Positions 53,875 to 62,074 of a stretch of 64,000 bases of DNA are shown one piece after another. The notes under the pieces are model-generated. The model was not told the origin of the DNA, did no database searches, and worked only from the letters and a program-made list of their open reading frames with translations. Each line of letters starts with the position of its first letter. The stretch's first letter is position 1. Origin of the DNA: Bacteroidaceae bacterium (lineage in GTDB: Bacteria; Bacteroidota; Bacteroidia; Bacteroidales; Bacteroidaceae); NCBI GenBank assembly GCA_017551925.1, contig JAFZKA010000056.1:62001-126000 (forward strand). Reading direction: 5' to 3'. A program made the position numbers and the translations under genes.

Positions 53875-56800
53875 TTATCTGTTCTTGATTCTGAACCAGT
53901 CAAACCAGGCCTTGAACGGTGCACTGTTCTGTTGAGCCGGTGCAGCGGCTGCGCCGCCAGGGCGCATACCCATACCACCCATGCCCATACGCATGTTCAT
54001 TACGCCCTGGCATGCCATCACGCCGGCCTGGATATCCTTGAGGGATACTTCAACCTGACCGGCCTGAATCCAGGTCTTTCCGTCAACCGAGTAATATGCG
54101 GTGTAAATACTGCCCTCCTTGTCAAGTTTAAGACATATGGTATTATTCTTGACTCCGGCCTCAGCAAGGTTTACACTGACCGTGCTCTTGGATGATCCGT
54201 TCTCCTCAACATAGAATTGCAGGTTTCCTGATGCAGGTGCGGCAGGTGCAGCAGCCTGCTGCTGTCCGCGACGGAATGCTGCAGGAGCATATACGAACTT
54301 TACAAAATGTGAATCATCCTGATAGGCAACCAGGCCGGCATTCTGTGCAGAAGCAGGTATGGCACTTGTCTGGAGTTTAGTCTCAATTGTCCAGTCAGTA
54401 TTGGCGCTCTGCAGAACCAGGTTGGCTGCGTTATCAGACGTGCCGTTTATATCACCTGTCTCAGCGGTAATCTCCAGCCTGCCGTCTGCCAGCAAAAGGT
54501 TGTCATCATTACGGCGTATCACATTCCACTGACTGCCCAGGCTGTTGCTATTGAACTCATCAGATACACCTTTGGTTCCAAAGTTGACATAATACACTTG
54601 TGCATCACCGGTTACAGGCTCAGAAACCGTTACTACAGCCGTTCCGGGTACCTTGGGAGCCTGTTCAACGTTTACGCTCAACTGAGGAGACTTGGCAGTG
54701 GCTGTAACCTTTGACGCCCCCTTGCCCAGCACGCTGAACTGATTGCGGCCACGCTTGAGCAGGGACTTGCCTGCATTCTTGAGAGTAGCCAGTGAGAGAT
54801 CAGCGTTAACCTTTACGGAATAGGTATCGCTTACCGTCTTGCCGCCGTATGTCACACTCACGGTTATAGTGGCAATACCGGGACCTACTGCAGTAAGCAG
54901 ACCAGAAGCACTGATACTGGCCACGGCAGGATTGCTGCTCACGTACTTGACGGTAGCCTTATCCAGACCGATGAACGAGTCATCAGTAAGGCAGGCCGAA
55001 GTCTGGGTCTGAGCGGTCTGGCCTATCTCCATGACTGATACGCGGCAATCGGCCACCACGGTCTTGAGTTGCGGATTAAAGCGGCCGTTCATATTGGCGG
55101 AAACGGTTCCGCGGATATCCTTTGATGAAGAGCCTATCTCAAATACGTAACGACCTGAGTCATATATGATGCGGTCACTCTTAAGATCCCAGAACCACAG
55201 GTCAGCACAGTCAATCTCTATCTCAACCAGGCGGGTCTGTCCGCGCGGAATGGTTACGCGCTTGAATCCCTTTAGTCTCTTGATAGGACGCTGCAGTGAT
55301 GCAGGGCTGTCAGGTGTGGTAACGTATATCTGTACCACCTCATCACCGTCAAAATTACCGGTATTCTTAACGTTTACACTGATGGTAATCTTGTCATTGG
55401 GAGTGATTGAACTCTTGCTTATGATAAAGTCTGAATACTCAAATGTGGTGTAACTCAGTCCGTAGCCGAACTCGTATGATACCGGCTTGGTAAAGTACCA
55501 CAGGGTGCGGCCCGGTTTGCCGTTCTCTGCACGCAGGGTATAGTCTGTAATTGGCGGCAGATCCTTGACTGAACGGTACCATGTAGCGTTCAACTTGCCA
55601 CCGGGGGTAACATCACCGAACAGGACCAAAGGTATGGCGGCACCCTGTGCCTGACCGTTATAACCGGTCCAGAGTATGCCGGGAATGTTCTCCAGATTCC
55701 TGAAATCCTCAACCTCAACGCAACCCAGAGTCTGCATCACCACGATTGTGTTCTTATTCACTCCGGCCACAGCCTGAATAAGTTTGACCTGGTTGCCCGG
55801 CAGGTTCAGGGTCAGACGGTCTGCCTCCTCGGTAGCGGTATTTTCATCGGTACCCACAAATACAATGGCCACGTCTGATTTACGCGCCGCATCAAGCACA
55901 TCCTGGGCAATCTCATCATCCTCGGGAGCCTTATAGACCAGATAGAGGGTCTGCGGGCCGTTGTAACCCAGACGGTTTACCTTGCCCTCCATGGGGGTGC
56001 TGGCGCCATATACGCCGCCTACACGCTTGCCCGATGCACGGGTTGCCTCAATGGTGCTTATAAGGTTACCCTCAGGTGAACCTACGTGTACCTCAATGAT
56101 ACCGCCCTCTGTGGGGATGTTCGCACCAATGGTTATCTTGTCTACATTGATAAGGTCAACATTCTCATACGCAGTCCATGAACCGTCATCTATGGAGCGA
56201 ACCTGCTCCTCAGTGCCCATACCGGAGCCTACTGTTATGCCGTCTGATGAAGAACTGTACTTGGTAGCGTCATGATGGCTCTTGCTGCCATCGGCTTTCT
56301 CAAGGTCAAAATAGGCTACGTAAAGCAGGTTACTCTTGCTCTTGGTACTTCCGCCCGATGCCAGAGTCACCTCAATGTCCAGACCCTTGTCTGCAATATA
56401 CTTGCTGATACCTGCATATGGGCTAGTGCGGCTGGACTGCTCGGGACGGCCTGAGTACGGTCCAAGTTCTACGCGATCAGCCTGCGGGCCGATGAGTGCT
56501 ATGCTCTTGATATCCTTAAGGCTGATAGGAAGTGCCTTGTTGGTCTTGCCCGGAACCTGCTCGTTCTTGAGCAGTACGGGAGTGCGTGTTGCCACCTCAA
56601 GAGCTATGGCCTGGCTGCGCTCGGAGTTCACCGTGCTGGCAGGATAGAGGTTGTAAGGCACTTTTGTGACAGGATCAAACTCACCTGTACGCATACGTAT
56701 CTCAAACATGTTTACAAGGGCGCGGTCCATATCGGCCTCAGTGATAAGGCCCTTCTCAAGTGCGCTCAGGGCATAACGCTGATATACGCTTCCGCAGTCT

Positions 56801-57696
56801 GAGTCAACGCCTGCCTTAAGTCCGGCAGCGGTAGCCTCCTCGGCCGTCTCAACATAGTAGTGACCCGTGTAGATATCTTCAATGGCGGCGCAGTCACCGG
56901 TCACATAGCCCTTCATGCCGTAGGTGCGGCGGGCAATGGTATCCAGATAAAGTGCGCTGGCCGATGTAGGAACGTGGTTCACAGCGTTGTATGATGACAT
57001 GATTGAGGGCAGGTTGTCCTTCTCAATGAGTTCCTTGTAAGGATAGAGATAGAACTCACGCATGTCGCGGCTGTCCATATTTGAACTGCCCACATGGCGG
57101 TCAAACTCACTGTTATTGGCAAAATAGTGCTTGGCGCAGGGGACGGCCTTGATGTAAAGAGGGTCATTACCCATCATGCCGCGTACGAATCCGCTTGACA
57201 TGACTGCTGCCAGGAACGGGTCCTCACCGTAACTCTCACCGGTACGGCCCCAGCGCGGATCGCGGATAGGTTCAACCACAGGGCTCCAGAAAGTAAGACC
57301 TTTTGTGCCGGTCTGGAATATTGCGCGGGCCTCATCGGCTATGACCGACGCCTCAAGTTCCAGCAGGTCAGGATCCCATGTGGAACCCAATGCCACACTG
57401 CCCGGGAATGATGTAGGTCCCTGCAGACCTGCTGATGCGTTGGCACCTGCCAGCACGCCATGCAGAGCCTCACTCCACACATTGTACTGCTTTATGCCCA
57501 GACGAGGCACGGCAGCCATATTGTTGCCCAGAAGGGCCTGTTTCTCCTCAAGAGTAAGGCGTGACACAAGGTCAACGGCACGCTCCTCAAATGAATAACT
57601 CGTGTTCTTGTAAACCGGAACGGTTTCCTGGGCCGACATAGGCAAGGCAATGAATGCCAATGCGCCCAAACTGGTCAGTAATCTTTTCAGTTTCAT
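53875..57696 (-). CDS. Multidomain GH3 beta-xylosidase-like enzyme with CBM-like insert, Big-type domain and C-terminal lectin-like domain
   Basis: A 1273-aa exported glycosidase. After the signal peptide (ALPMSA) comes the GH3 barrel with the nucleophile region KGYVTGDCAAIED, similar to beta-xylosidases. The second GH3 domain contains an inserted carbohydrate-binding-module-like segment (about residues 440-600, DDGSWTAYENVDL). Then follow the fibronectin-III-like domain (GYGLSYTTFEYSDF), a Big-type Ig domain (about 880-950), and a concanavalin-like domain at the end, interrupted by Gln/Ala-rich and Gly/Met-rich low-complexity inserts (RRGQQQAAAPAAP and MGMGGMGMRPGG). Transcript start at TATTTTTG, 57734-57727. 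Confidence 0.88.
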   Translation of the reverse strand: MKLKRLLTSLGALAFIALPMSAQETVPVYKNTSYSFEERAVDLVSRLTLEEKQALLGNNMAAVPRLGIKQYNVWSEALHGVLAGANASAGLQGPTSFPGSVALGSTWDPDLLELEASVIADEARAIFQTGTKGLTFWSPVVEPIRDPRWGRTGESYGEDPFLAAVMSSGFVRGMMGNDPLYIKAVPCAKHYFANNSEFDRHVGSSNMDSRDMREFYLYPYKELIEKDNLPSIMSSYNAVNHVPTSASALYLDTIARRTYGMKGYVTGDCAAIEDIYTGHYYVETAEEATAAGLKAGVDSDCGSVYQRYALSALEKGLITEADMDRALVNMFEIRMRTGEFDPVTKVPYNLYPASTVNSERSQAIALEVATRTPVLLKNEQVPGKTNKALPISLKDIKSIALIGPQADRVELGPYSGRPEQSSRTSPYAGISKYIADKGLDIEVTLASGGSTKSKSNLLYVAYFDLEKADGSKSHHDATKYSSSSDGITVGSGMGTEEQVRSIDDGSWTAYENVDLINVDKITIGANIPTEGGIIEVHVGSPEGNLISTIEATRASGKRVGGVYGASTPMEGKVNRLGYNGPQTLYLVYKAPEDDEIAQDVLDAARKSDVAIVFVGTDENTATEEADRLTLNLPGNQVKLIQAVAGVNKNTIVVMQTLGCVEVEDFRNLENIPGILWTGYNGQAQGAAIPLVLFGDVTPGGKLNATWYRSVKDLPPITDYTLRAENGKPGRTLWYFTKPVSYEFGYGLSYTTFEYSDFIISKSSITPNDKITISVNVKNTGNFDGDEVVQIYVTTPDSPASLQRPIKRLKGFKRVTIPRGQTRLVEIEIDCADLWFWDLKSDRIIYDSGRYVFEIGSSSKDIRGTVSANMNGRFNPQLKTVVADCRVSVMEIGQTAQTQTSACLTDDSFIGLDKATVKYVSSNPAVASISASGLLTAVGPGIATITVSVTYGGKTVSDTYSVKVNADLSLATLKNAGKSLLKRGRNQFSVLGKGASKVTATAKSPQLSVNVEQAPKVPGTAVVTVSEPVTGDAQVYYVNFGTKGVSDEFNSNSLGSQWNVIRRNDDNLLLADGRLEITAETGDINGTSDNAANLVLQSANTDWTIETKLQTSAIPASAQNAGLVAYQDDSHFVKFVYAPAAFRRGQQQAAAPAAPASGNLQFYVEENGSSKSTVSVNLAEAGVKNNTICLKLDKEGSIYTAYYSVDGKTWIQAGQVEVSLKDIQAGVMACQGVMNMRMGMGGMGMRPGGAAAAPAQQNSAPFKAWFDWFRIKNR

Positions 57697-57756
57697 ATGA
57701 AAAATTCAATGCATTGTTTTGGTTCACAAAAATAATAAAAATGCTCAGGAAAAAAC

Positions 57757-57764
57757 TATTTTTG
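57757..57764 (+). promoter_or_regulatory. -7 box of the Y-family polymerase promoter
   Basis: TATTTTTG, 15 nt before the ATG at 57780. The divergent GH3 gene has TATTTTTG at 57734-57727, so the two promoters share a 30-bp region. Confidence 0.65.
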
Positions 57765-57779
57765 CATACATTCCAGACA

Positions 57780-59249
57780 ATGAAAAAAACAGGCAGAATA
57801 TACGCGGCAATTGATCTCAAATCATTCTACGCATCGGTAGAGTGTGTTGAGCGGGGGCTTGACCCTCTGACCACCAATCTTGTGGTGGCCGATGCCTCAC
57901 GCACAGACAAGACCATCTGCCTGGCGGTGTCACCCTCACTCAAGACATACGGAATAGGAGGCCGTGCCCGCCTGTTTGAGGTGGTGCAACGCGTAAGGCA
58001 GATAAACAACGAGCGCCGCCGCCTTGCTCCTGACCGGAAACTTGGCGAACCGGAGACTGACAACCCCAAGGTGCTGGCTAATCCATCGGCCACACTGGGT
58101 TACATAACCGCCCCACCCCGGATGGCCCTTTACATGAAGACAAGCAGCCTTATCTACTCCATCTACCTGCGCTATGTCGCTCCCGAAGACATTCATGTAT
58201 ACTCCATTGATGAGGTGTTCATTGACCTGACTGACTATCTCAGAATCCGCAAGTGTAACGCCCGTGAGATGACCATGCTGATGATACGTGATGTCCTGAC
58301 CGAGACCGGCATTACAGCCACGGCCGGTATAGGCACAAACCTCTATCTGGCCAAGGTGGCAATGGATATTGTGGCCAAGCATACAGAACCTGACAAGGAC
58401 GGTGTGCGGATAGCAGAACTTGACGAAATGAGTTACCGCCGGCAATTATGGGATCACCGACCGCTTACCGATTTCTGGCGCATAGGGCGCGGCATTGCCG
58501 CCAAACTTGAGAGTTACGGTATGAGAACCATGGGTGACGTGGCACTCTACTCCACCTATCCGCAGTGGGAAGAGCAGTTATACAGCCTGTTCGGAGTAAA
58601 CGCAGAACTGATTATAGACCATGCCTGGGGTTGGGAGCCCTGCACCATGGCAGAGATCAAGGCATACAAGCCGCAGGTCAACAGCATCAGTTCCGGGCAG
58701 GTGTTGTCTGAACCGTTTGATTTCAAAAAAGGGCGCCTCATTGCCAAGGAGATGACAGACTCCCTGGTGTTCGACCTGGTCAGCAAACGTCTGGTAACAG
58801 ACCGCATTTCACTATATATCAGTTATGACTCAGGCAATCTGGAACAGTCTGGCATAGAGTATGACGGCCCAGTAGCGACTGATTATTACGGCCGCACGGT
58901 ACCAAAGCCCGCCCACGGATCTGTTGACCTTAACGGGCATACCTCATCATCAGAATACATACTCAAGGCTGTCACTAAACTGTACAACCGTATTGTCAAC
59001 CCCAAACTGACGGTACGCAGACTCAATGTGACGGCACAGAATGTAATAAACGAGAATAGCGCAGAGCCCCGTCAACTGGATCTGTTTGGAGAGAATGTAC
59101 CTGCTGACGGGCGTGAACGGCGCCGGCAGGAGGCGGTGCTGGCAATCCGAAAGAAATACGGAAAGAACTCCATCTTGAGGGGCATGAACTTTGAAGAGGG
59201 CTCTACGGCTCGGGAACGAAACAGACAGGTAGGAGGACACAAAGCATGA
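57780..59249 (+). CDS. Y-family DNA polymerase (UmuC/ImuB-like)
   Basis: Translesion DNA polymerase of 489 aa. Catalytic palm motifs are AAIDLKSFYASVE (residues about 8-20) and YSIDEVFIDLT (about 140-150), both with the acidic residues intact. A QLDLF sequence at about residue 433 is a clear beta-clamp binding motif, followed by a basic tail. The start at 57780 follows the -7 box; upstream in-frame codons lie inside the promoter. Its TGA overlaps the ATG of the small YolD-like gene (ATGA). Confidence 0.93.
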   Translation: MKKTGRIYAAIDLKSFYASVECVERGLDPLTTNLVVADASRTDKTICLAVSPSLKTYGIGGRARLFEVVQRVRQINNERRRLAPDRKLGEPETDNPKVLANPSATLGYITAPPRMALYMKTSSLIYSIYLRYVAPEDIHVYSIDEVFIDLTDYLRIRKCNAREMTMLMIRDVLTETGITATAGIGTNLYLAKVAMDIVAKHTEPDKDGVRIAELDEMSYRRQLWDHRPLTDFWRIGRGIAAKLESYGMRTMGDVALYSTYPQWEEQLYSLFGVNAELIIDHAWGWEPCTMAEIKAYKPQVNSISSGQVLSEPFDFKKGRLIAKEMTDSLVFDLVSKRLVTDRISLYISYDSGNLEQSGIEYDGPVATDYYGRTVPKPAHGSVDLNGHTSSSEYILKAVTKLYNRIVNPKLTVRRLNVTAQNVINENSAEPRQLDLFGENVPADGRERRRQEAVLAIRKKYGKNSILRGMNFEEGSTARERNRQVGGHKA

Positions 59250-59425
59250 TGGACAAGAGATACGATAAGATTCTGGAGATGCCGCACCATACATCGGCCA
59301 CGCACAAGCCTATGCCGCTCTATAACCGGGCGGCACAGTTCTCGCCGTTTGCGGCCCTGACCGGCTATGAGGATATTATTTCTGATACTGCCGAGCGCCA
59401 GATTCAGTCGTTTCAGACACAATAG
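59246..59425 (+). CDS. Short YolD-like protein, stop codon supplied by repeat
   Basis: A 59-aa protein with the YolD core PLYNRAAQFSPFAALTGYED. YolD-like genes typically pair with Y-family polymerases, as here (ATGA overlap). Family members are usually near 100 aa or more, so this one is short: its last codons, CAG ACA CAA TAG, belong to the left arm of a palindrome (59416-59493), suggesting the C-terminus was lost or replaced. The protein could still work as a truncated partner. Confidence 0.75.
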   Translation: MMDKRYDKILEMPHHTSATHKPMPLYNRAAQFSPFAALTGYEDIISDTAERQIQSFQTQ

Positions 59426-59493
59426 GACCGTTTCCCTGTGCCATTAGCAATCCCGCAATAAAGGATGGCACAGGGAAACGGTCCTATTGTGTC
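59416..59493. repeat. 78-bp element with perfect 29-bp inverted repeats
   Basis: Arms 59416-59444 and 59465-59493 are exact reverse complements around a 20-nt loop, containing ACACAATAGGACCGTTTCCC. Family member with GGACCGTTTCC in place of GGGACGGTTCC. The left arm carries the TAG stop of the YolD-like gene. It lies directly upstream of the amidase promoter. Confidence 0.9.
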
Positions 59494-59528
59494 ATTTTGA
59501 GTCACTTTGTATTACCTTTGCACCCGAT

Positions 59529-60284
59529 ATGAAAATTGCATTAGTACAGAACGCCCCCGTGCAAGGTGATCCCGGCAGCAGCCTGGCAGATCTGGACCGT
59601 CTGATAGGTGACGGATGCGGGGCCGATATATACGTCCTGCCTGAGATGTTCGCCACCGGGCAGTACATTGACCCCACTCCAGTGGTGCAGACCATGGACG
59701 GGCAGATTGTGGAGTGGCTCAAGAATAAGGCAAACAGACTCAATGCTGCAGTATGCGGCAGCCTGCCCATTACTGATAACGGCAATGTCTATAACCGTCT
59801 CTGCTTTGCAATGCCGGGCGGCAGACTGGAATATTACGATAAGCACCACCTTTTTACATACTCAGGTGAGGCTCTCAATTATACCCCCGGGCAGGAGCGT
59901 ACGGTCATAGAGTTCCGCGGCCTGAGAATACTGCTGCTTATATGCTATGACCTGCGGTTCCCCACTTTCAGCCGCAACCGTGATGACTACGATGCCGTTT
60001 TCTACCCTGCCAACTGGCCTGACAAACGCATTCTGGCCTGGGACACCCTGCTCCGTGCACGCGCCATTGAGAACCAGTGCTATGCAATTGGAGTAAACCG
60101 AGCAGGCAGTGACGAACTTGGTTTCTACCCCGGCCACAGCGCCATAATCACCCCTTACGGCGAGACACTTATCCAGACCGATGAGCACCCGCAGATGCTC
60201 TGTGCAGACCTTGACATGGAGCGGCTTGCACGATTCCGCACCAAGTTTCCCGTACTTCAAGACGCTGACAGAAATGAACTCTGA
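59529..60284 (+). CDS. Nitrilase-superfamily amidase (omega-amidase, YafV-like)
   Basis: A 251-aa carbon-nitrogen hydrolase with the Glu-Lys-Cys triad: Glu in YVLPEMFATG (about residue 40), Lys in DKHHLF (about 108) and Cys in LLICYDLRFP (about 143). Members hydrolyse alpha-ketoglutaramate or similar omega-amides. I chose the ATG at 59529 because TACCTTTG ends at 59520, 8 nt before it. The stop overlaps the Nudix start by 14 nt. Confidence 0.9.
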   Translation: MKIALVQNAPVQGDPGSSLADLDRLIGDGCGADIYVLPEMFATGQYIDPTPVVQTMDGQIVEWLKNKANRLNAAVCGSLPITDNGNVYNRLCFAMPGGRLEYYDKHHLFTYSGEALNYTPGQERTVIEFRGLRILLLICYDLRFPTFSRNRDDYDAVFYPANWPDKRILAWDTLLRARAIENQCYAIGVNRAGSDELGFYPGHSAIITPYGETLIQTDEHPQMLCADLDMERLARFRTKFPVLQDADRNEL

Positions 60285-60777
60285 CAACAACAACGAACTC
60301 TTTCCAATAGTTGATGAGGACGGCAACGTACTGGGCAAGATACTGCGCGGTGAGGCTCATGACGGCCGCAAGACACTTCACCCTGTGGTACATCTGCATC
60401 TTTTCAACTCAAAAGGGGAACTCTATCTGCAGCGCCGTCCTGACTGGAAACCAATCCAACCCGGCAAATGGGACACCGCTGTAGGCGGACATATATCATA
60501 CGGCGAAACCGTTGAGCAGGCTTTCAGGCGTGAGGTTATGGAAGAATTGGGCATCAGCGTTGAACACCCCGTCTCAATGGGTCACTACGTATTTGAGAGC
60601 AAGGTTGAAAAAGAACTGGTAAACGTATTCCGCACCGTTTATGACGGTCCCGTAAACCCCAGCAAAGACGAACTTGCCGGAGGCCGCTTCTGGACCATCC
60701 AGGAAATAAAGGATGCCCTTGGAAAGGACATCCTTACACCAAACTTTGAATCAGAATTCAAGCGATTCTTTATTTGA
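60271..60777 (+). CDS. Nudix hydrolase (IDI-like/YfcD type)
   Basis: A 168-aa Nudix protein starting MNSDNNNELFPIVDEDG, with HLHLFNSKGELYLQRR and the Nudix box GGHISYGETVEQAFRREVMEELGI at about residues 75-98. It resembles the YfcD/isopentenyl-diphosphate isomerase-like subgroup. I chose the ATG inside the nitrilase 3' end; an earlier frame would lie within that gene. It converges with the next gene with an 8-bp overlap. Confidence 0.88.
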   Translation, partial: EMNSDNNNELFPIVDEDGNVLGKILRGEAHDGRKTLHPVVHLHLFNSKGELYLQRRPDWKPIQPGKWDTAVGGHISYGETVEQAFRREVMEELGISVEHPVSMGHYVFESKVEKELVNVFRTVYDGPVNPSKDELAGGRFWTIQEIKDALGKDILTPNFESEFKRFFI

Positions 60778-61969
60778 AACGGAACTCTACCAGAACGGGA
60801 TTCTCATCATTCTGTTTCTTGAGTTCATCAATTATCTGCTTTGCCAGCGGTGACATCTCAGCATATTCATCAATGGCATCCTCACCAAGGTTTTCAATGA
60901 TAGCCACATTCCGGTTGTCATGACATCCTGTCGGCTCAACTTTCATAGCCAGGCCGGGTATTTTCAGACTCTTATAGACGTTGGTTCCGGATTCATTGTG
61001 GACCAGATAATAATAAGCGCTTGGGCCTGTCAATCCTTTAGGATAATAATCAAGTCTGCAACTGACAGTATTGCCATCAACAATGATATTATAGACATTC
61101 TCAAGGTATGGACCGTTTATAAGCAGATTAACGTAATCATCTCTGAATTCGTCCAAGTCAAGATCAATGAATGACTCCTCATCGGCATATTTTTCCAATA
61201 TCTTACTGTTATTTGAAGCCAGCCTGAAACGATAGACATCAGTAACCGAGTCATTGTCAAAAGTGACTATCCTGTTTACATAGCCGGGCAGGCAGAATGA
61301 CATGTTCATGGGATTGATATAAAAGACCTGAGGATAGCCGAAAATAGTCCGATGATAATTGCTGTGCTGATTAAGGACGGTAGCGTTTTTCTGAATATCC
61401 CATTCTGCCCTGTCTGTCAGAACCACGGAATGAGTGGCATTGTAACTGTCCGGCATATCGCGTCTTCGGGATTCATCAATATCCAAGCCGTAATACAGCA
61501 TCTTGCTACCCACATTCAGAAGGTTCTGGATATTGAAGGTGACATACTGCTTGCGTATGAAATCCATTGTATTGGCATCATAGATACAGATAAGTGAATC
61601 ATTGCCTATATACAGCAGTCCCTCTCTGATATCATATGAGAAATCGCTAAGATAGATGTATTCACCGGGACCACGGCCCAGTTTGTCAAGCACAGCAGAG
61701 AGATTGTAATTGTCAAAGCAGAGCAGTTTCCTGTTGTCATTTGAACGGGCCAAAGCCTTGTCACCCCAGAACTTGATACCGCCGATGCCGTCTATAGGTT
61801 CACTGGACTTTAGGGGTTTTACAACAAAGTCACATGCAATCTCAGTAAGGTCACCTACATCATGGATGTCACTGTCCTCTATAACATCAACACCACGATT
61901 ACCGCCTGATGAGCATCCGACAACTGTCAACAGAGACAGCGCGAGCAAAGGAACAAACGTTTTTCTCAT
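60770..61969 (-). CDS. 6-bladed beta-propeller lipoprotein
   Basis: A 399-aa lipoprotein (lipobox VVGC, Cys about 19) with the 6-bladed propeller domain common in Bacteroidota. Repeated blade patterns include ALARSNDNRKLLCFD, GLLYIGNDSLICIYD and the loop GRGPGEYIYLSDFSYD, which is diagnostic for the family. Likely surface-anchored, ligand unknown. TATATTTG at 62012-62005 is a candidate -7 box, 35 nt upstream. Confidence 0.88.
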   Translation of the reverse strand: MRKTFVPLLALSLLTVVGCSSGGNRGVDVIEDSDIHDVGDLTEIACDFVVKPLKSSEPIDGIGGIKFWGDKALARSNDNRKLLCFDNYNLSAVLDKLGRGPGEYIYLSDFSYDIREGLLYIGNDSLICIYDANTMDFIRKQYVTFNIQNLLNVGSKMLYYGLDIDESRRRDMPDSYNATHSVVLTDRAEWDIQKNATVLNQHSNYHRTIFGYPQVFYINPMNMSFCLPGYVNRIVTFDNDSVTDVYRFRLASNNSKILEKYADEESFIDLDLDEFRDDYVNLLINGPYLENVYNIIVDGNTVSCRLDYYPKGLTGPSAYYYLVHNESGTNVYKSLKIPGLAMKVEPTGCHDNRNVAIIENLGEDAIDEYAEMSPLAKQIIDELKKQNDENPVLVEFRFK

Positions 61970-62020
61970 ATTGGATAAGGATTAAGTAGTTGATATTCTA
62001 TCAGCAAATATAATATTTAT

Positions 62021-62069
62021 TTCTGCGATTTCTGCGAGATCTGCGAGATATTTTTCTGCGCTTTCTGTG
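62021..62069. repeat. Short TTCTGCGA tandem array
   Basis: TTCTGCG or close variants recur five times within about 50 bp (TTCTGCGATTTCTGCGAG, TCTGCGAGAT, TTCTGCGC, TTCTGTG). Lies 6 nt beyond the ettA stop codon. Confidence 0.6.
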
Positions 62070-62074
62070 TGAAC

